NCBI GenBank assembly: GCA_947172415.1
Contig: OX359192.1
Location: 7,116,401 to 7,180,400 of the forward strand
Direction: 5' to 3'
DNA: 64,000 nucleotides
Origin: Chondrosia reniformis
Taxonomy: Eukaryota > Porifera > Demospongiae > Chondrillida > Chondrillidae
The notes below the pieces were generated by a model that had not been told where the DNA came from, did not search any database, and saw only the letters and a program-made list of their open reading frames with translations. The translations under genes were made by a program, and so were the position numbers. Of this stretch, positions 61,391 through 64,000 are shown one piece after another (the stretch's first letter is position 1; the number at the start of each line of letters is the position of its first letter).

Positions 61391-64000
61391 AGTCCCAGCT
61401 GTTCAGGCGTATATTGCAGAGAAGATGGGTCGCTACTACATTGAGCCTCCTACCTTTGATCTACCTGGCAGCTACAATGACTCTCACTGCTGCGCGCCTC
61501 TAATCTTTGTCCTTTCTCCAGGGGCTGATCCAATGGCCACTCTCCTGAAGTTTGCTGAAGATAAAGGATTTAGTGGTATGCGATGTCAGCGTATTTCTCT
61601 GGGTCAAGGTCAGGGCCCTATTGCACAGAGGATGATTGACAAAGCTATGAAGGAAGGCACATGGGTGATCTTACAAAACTGTCATTTAGCCACCAGCTGG
61701 ATGCCCACATTAGAGAAGCTTTGTGAAGAAGTAATCATTCCTGAAAAAACTCATGAAGATTTCAGACTCTGGTTGACTAGTTATCCATCAGAAGAATTCC
61801 CTGTCTCCATCCTCCAAAATGGTAAACTTTCCACAACTGTACTTTGTATCCTGTGTCTATCCACCAATGTTCTCTGTGTTGTATACCTTCTAAACTTTAG
61901 GGGTCAAGATGACAAATGAACCGCCTAAAGGAATGAGAGCTAACCTGATGAGATCGTATCTTAATGATCCAATATCTGATAAAAAGTTCTTTGAAGGCTG
62001 TAACAAGGTACGTATGTACTTTGGACATCAGAAGCCCACACAGGCTAAAACTGGAGATTAATACTCTCCCTTTCAATGCATTAGCCTGTAACTTGGAGGA
62101 AGATGTTGTTTGGTTTGTGTTTCTTTCATGCTATGGTGCAAGAAAGGAGAAGTTTTGGACCACTTGGTTGGAACATTCCTTATGAATTCAATGAATCTGA
62201 CTTAAGAATCAGTGTCAGACAGCTGCAGGTATTGTACATACGTAGTAATTCTACAATACAATTTTATGTGTGTTCATATGGATGCCACTGCGACTGTTTT
62301 AGATGTTCTTGAATGACTATGATGATCTACCACTGAGTGCACTAACCTACCTAACTGGTCAGTGTAACTATGGAGGTCGTGTCACTGATGATTGGGATAG
62401 GAGATTGCTGTCGAGCTTGCTCTCAATCTTTTATCGCCTTGATATAATTAATGATGATGATTATAGGTGAGTAGTAAAGATGTACATATGTACATATGCT
62501 TTAAGATTGGCATCAAATCTGAAAGTCCTGTATTTTTTCCATGTACGTACATACATATGTAGTAGTAAATAAGTAAATATACGTACTTTAAATACAAGTA
62601 TAGTATGGTGAGAGATAGGGCAAAGTATAAGCTCATTGGGCATGCTTTATAGATGTCTGTCATGTCCGAGTTATAGTATACGTTCATGCCATAACTATTG
62701 TGAGTCCTGAAAGTTACGTACTTACCTATGTTTCTGGATGCAATACCTCTCTAAAGTTGAGGATGTCTTCTTTTATTCATTTCATCTTAAAGATTCTCTC
62801 CAAGTGGCAAGTACTATGCACCTCCTCATGGTGACTTTGATAGCTATGTGGAGTATGTCAAAGGTCTTCCTATCATACCTAACCCAGAGGTGTTTGGACT
62901 GCATGAGAATGCTGATATCACAAAGGACAACCAGGAGACAGATCTAGTAAGGAGGGGTTTTGTATTCTACGTACTTGTTTTGTACTAACTAATAGCATTT
63001 TCATTTTTATAAAGCTGTTTAATGGAGTCTTGATGACTTTACCTCGCCAAACCAGTGGTGGAGGAAAGACCTCACAAGAGGTGGTTGATGATTTGGCTGC
63101 AGATATTCTTTCCAAACTTCCTCCTGATTTTAATACTGAAAAGGTTATGGAATTATATCCAGTAGTCTATAATGAGTCAATGAACACAGTACTGAGACAG
63201 GAATTGATAAGGTTTAATAGACTGACTTCTGTTGTCCGTAGCACATTACAAGGAATTCAGAAAGCTCTAAAGGTTGTTCCTTAATGATTTTCATTTCCCC
63301 CTATGCACCACACCCGTGTTAGATAGAATAAGATGACTTGTGCACTTATTTGTTTGTTAGGGTCTTGTAGTCATGTCTTCTGATTTGGAGAGTGCATTCA
63401 ATAGCATGATTGTGGGAAAGGTACCTGCAGTGTGGGCAGCCAAATCTTATCCATCCCTCAAACCTCTTGGTAGCTATGTGAATGACCTCCTAGCAAGATT
63501 AAAGTTCTTTTCAGATTGGATTGATAATGGTGCTCCTTCAGTGTTCTGGGTATCAGGATTCTACTTTACACAATCCTTCCTTACAGGTTACCTTTATTTG
63601 TATGCCCTGATTTCACATACCTGTAGAACTCTGATATATAGCCCAATTCTGGTTTTCTATTGTGCTCTTACAGTATCTCTTTTCCACTTGTTTCAGGTGT
63701 ATCCCAGAACTTTGCTAGGAAGTATACCATTCCCATTGATCATCTTGGCTTTGAATTTGAAGTGCTCAAAGAGGAGAATGACATGGAAAATCCTCCAGCT
63801 GATGGAGCCTATATAAAAGTAAATTAAACAAGAAGTACCAATAAGTATAGGTACAGACTTGCAACGTTGAAGTGTTTGTTTCTGTATGTGTACATGTAGG
63901 GACTGTTTTTGGAAGGAGCTCGATGGGACAGGGAGAATATGGTAGTAGGAGAATCTAAACCAAAGATTCTGTATGATGTAATGCCAATTGTATCCACTTA
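61391..64000 (+). pseudogene. Partial second copy of the dynein heavy chain 3' end (exons and introns)
   Basis: Bases 61391-64000 match 45907-48517 of the dynein gene in the same orientation, with a one-base net length difference. By eye there are about 13 differences in 2.6 kb (near 0.5%). All introns are kept. The only residue change noted is Lys to Arg in AQKMID. The copy begins in mid-exon, at the codons for [11 protein letters not shown], with no start codon or upstream motor exons. It covers the AAA5/6 and C-terminal region and runs off the right edge. Without its 5' part it cannot make a motor. It may be a recent duplication or an assembly artefact. Confidence 0.9.

Noticed and set aside
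61377..61919. A new start codon giving an in-frame dynein fragment (MYTH...) as a separate gene
   Set aside because: The ATG lies in the TRMT1 intron upstream of a mid-exon breakpoint; there is no evidence of a promoter, so it is treated as a partial duplicate.
59991..64000. A TRMT1-dynein fusion protein
   Set aside because: The TRMT1 donor after HCHEM is phase 0, while the possible acceptor in ATATAG/TCCC would put the dynein exon out of frame, so a functional fusion is unlikely.

Overview
This is nuclear DNA from a multicellular animal. The genes are cut into many short exons with mostly compact, AT-rich introns and GT-AG junctions. The content includes animal-type ADAMTS proteases, cilium genes and a PHD-finger non-LTR retrotransposon. 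Short introns and intergenic gaps, together with the gene set, suggest an early-branching invertebrate, most likely a sponge; that is inference and no sequence here proves it. All gene models were spliced by eye from protein similarity and splice signals, so exon edges are approximate unless a position is given.

Layout. 1-5106 (-): N-terminal and middle part of IFT140, running off the left edge. 5350-9085 (-): EIF3L, complete. 9313-16304 and 20119-26152 (+): two tandem ADAMTS-like metalloproteases with sushi (CCP) domains between the prodomain and the furin site. The 3.8 kb between them holds repeats, a Penelope-type GIY-YIG relic and a decayed third copy of a protease intron/exon junction. 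26476-27683 (-): a CFAP97-domain gene. 27808-48937 (+): a complete axonemal dynein heavy chain of the DNAH12/7/3 group, head to head with the CFAP97 gene across 124 bp, with a tRNA-Glu gene inside one intron. 50198-52927 (-): a secreted VWA/EGF protein. 53400-54345: unusual non-coding sequence ending in a 380 bp near-perfect palindrome. 54600-59760: a decayed LINE. 59991-61290 (+): the 5' half of TRMT1. 61391-64000: a second, about 0.5% diverged, intron-containing copy of the dynein 3' end, joined to TRMT1 inside an intron.

How the genes relate. IFT140 (retrograde intraflagellar transport), the CFAP97-domain protein and the inner-arm dynein heavy chain all serve cilia, and two of them probably share one promoter. 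EIF3L (translation initiation) and TRMT1 (tRNA G26 dimethylation) are housekeeping genes. The ADAMTS pair and the VWA protein are secreted, extracellular-matrix-type products.

Most of the remaining sequence is small mobile elements: a SINE-like family seen seven times and always on the + strand, several terminal-inverted-repeat elements, a fold-back element, a hAT relic, and simple repeats rich in the palindrome TACGTA. The points most worth checking are the sushi-containing ADAMTS architecture, the patchy near-identity between the two ADAMTS copies, the dynein segment inside TRMT1 (real duplication or assembly error), and the large palindrome.
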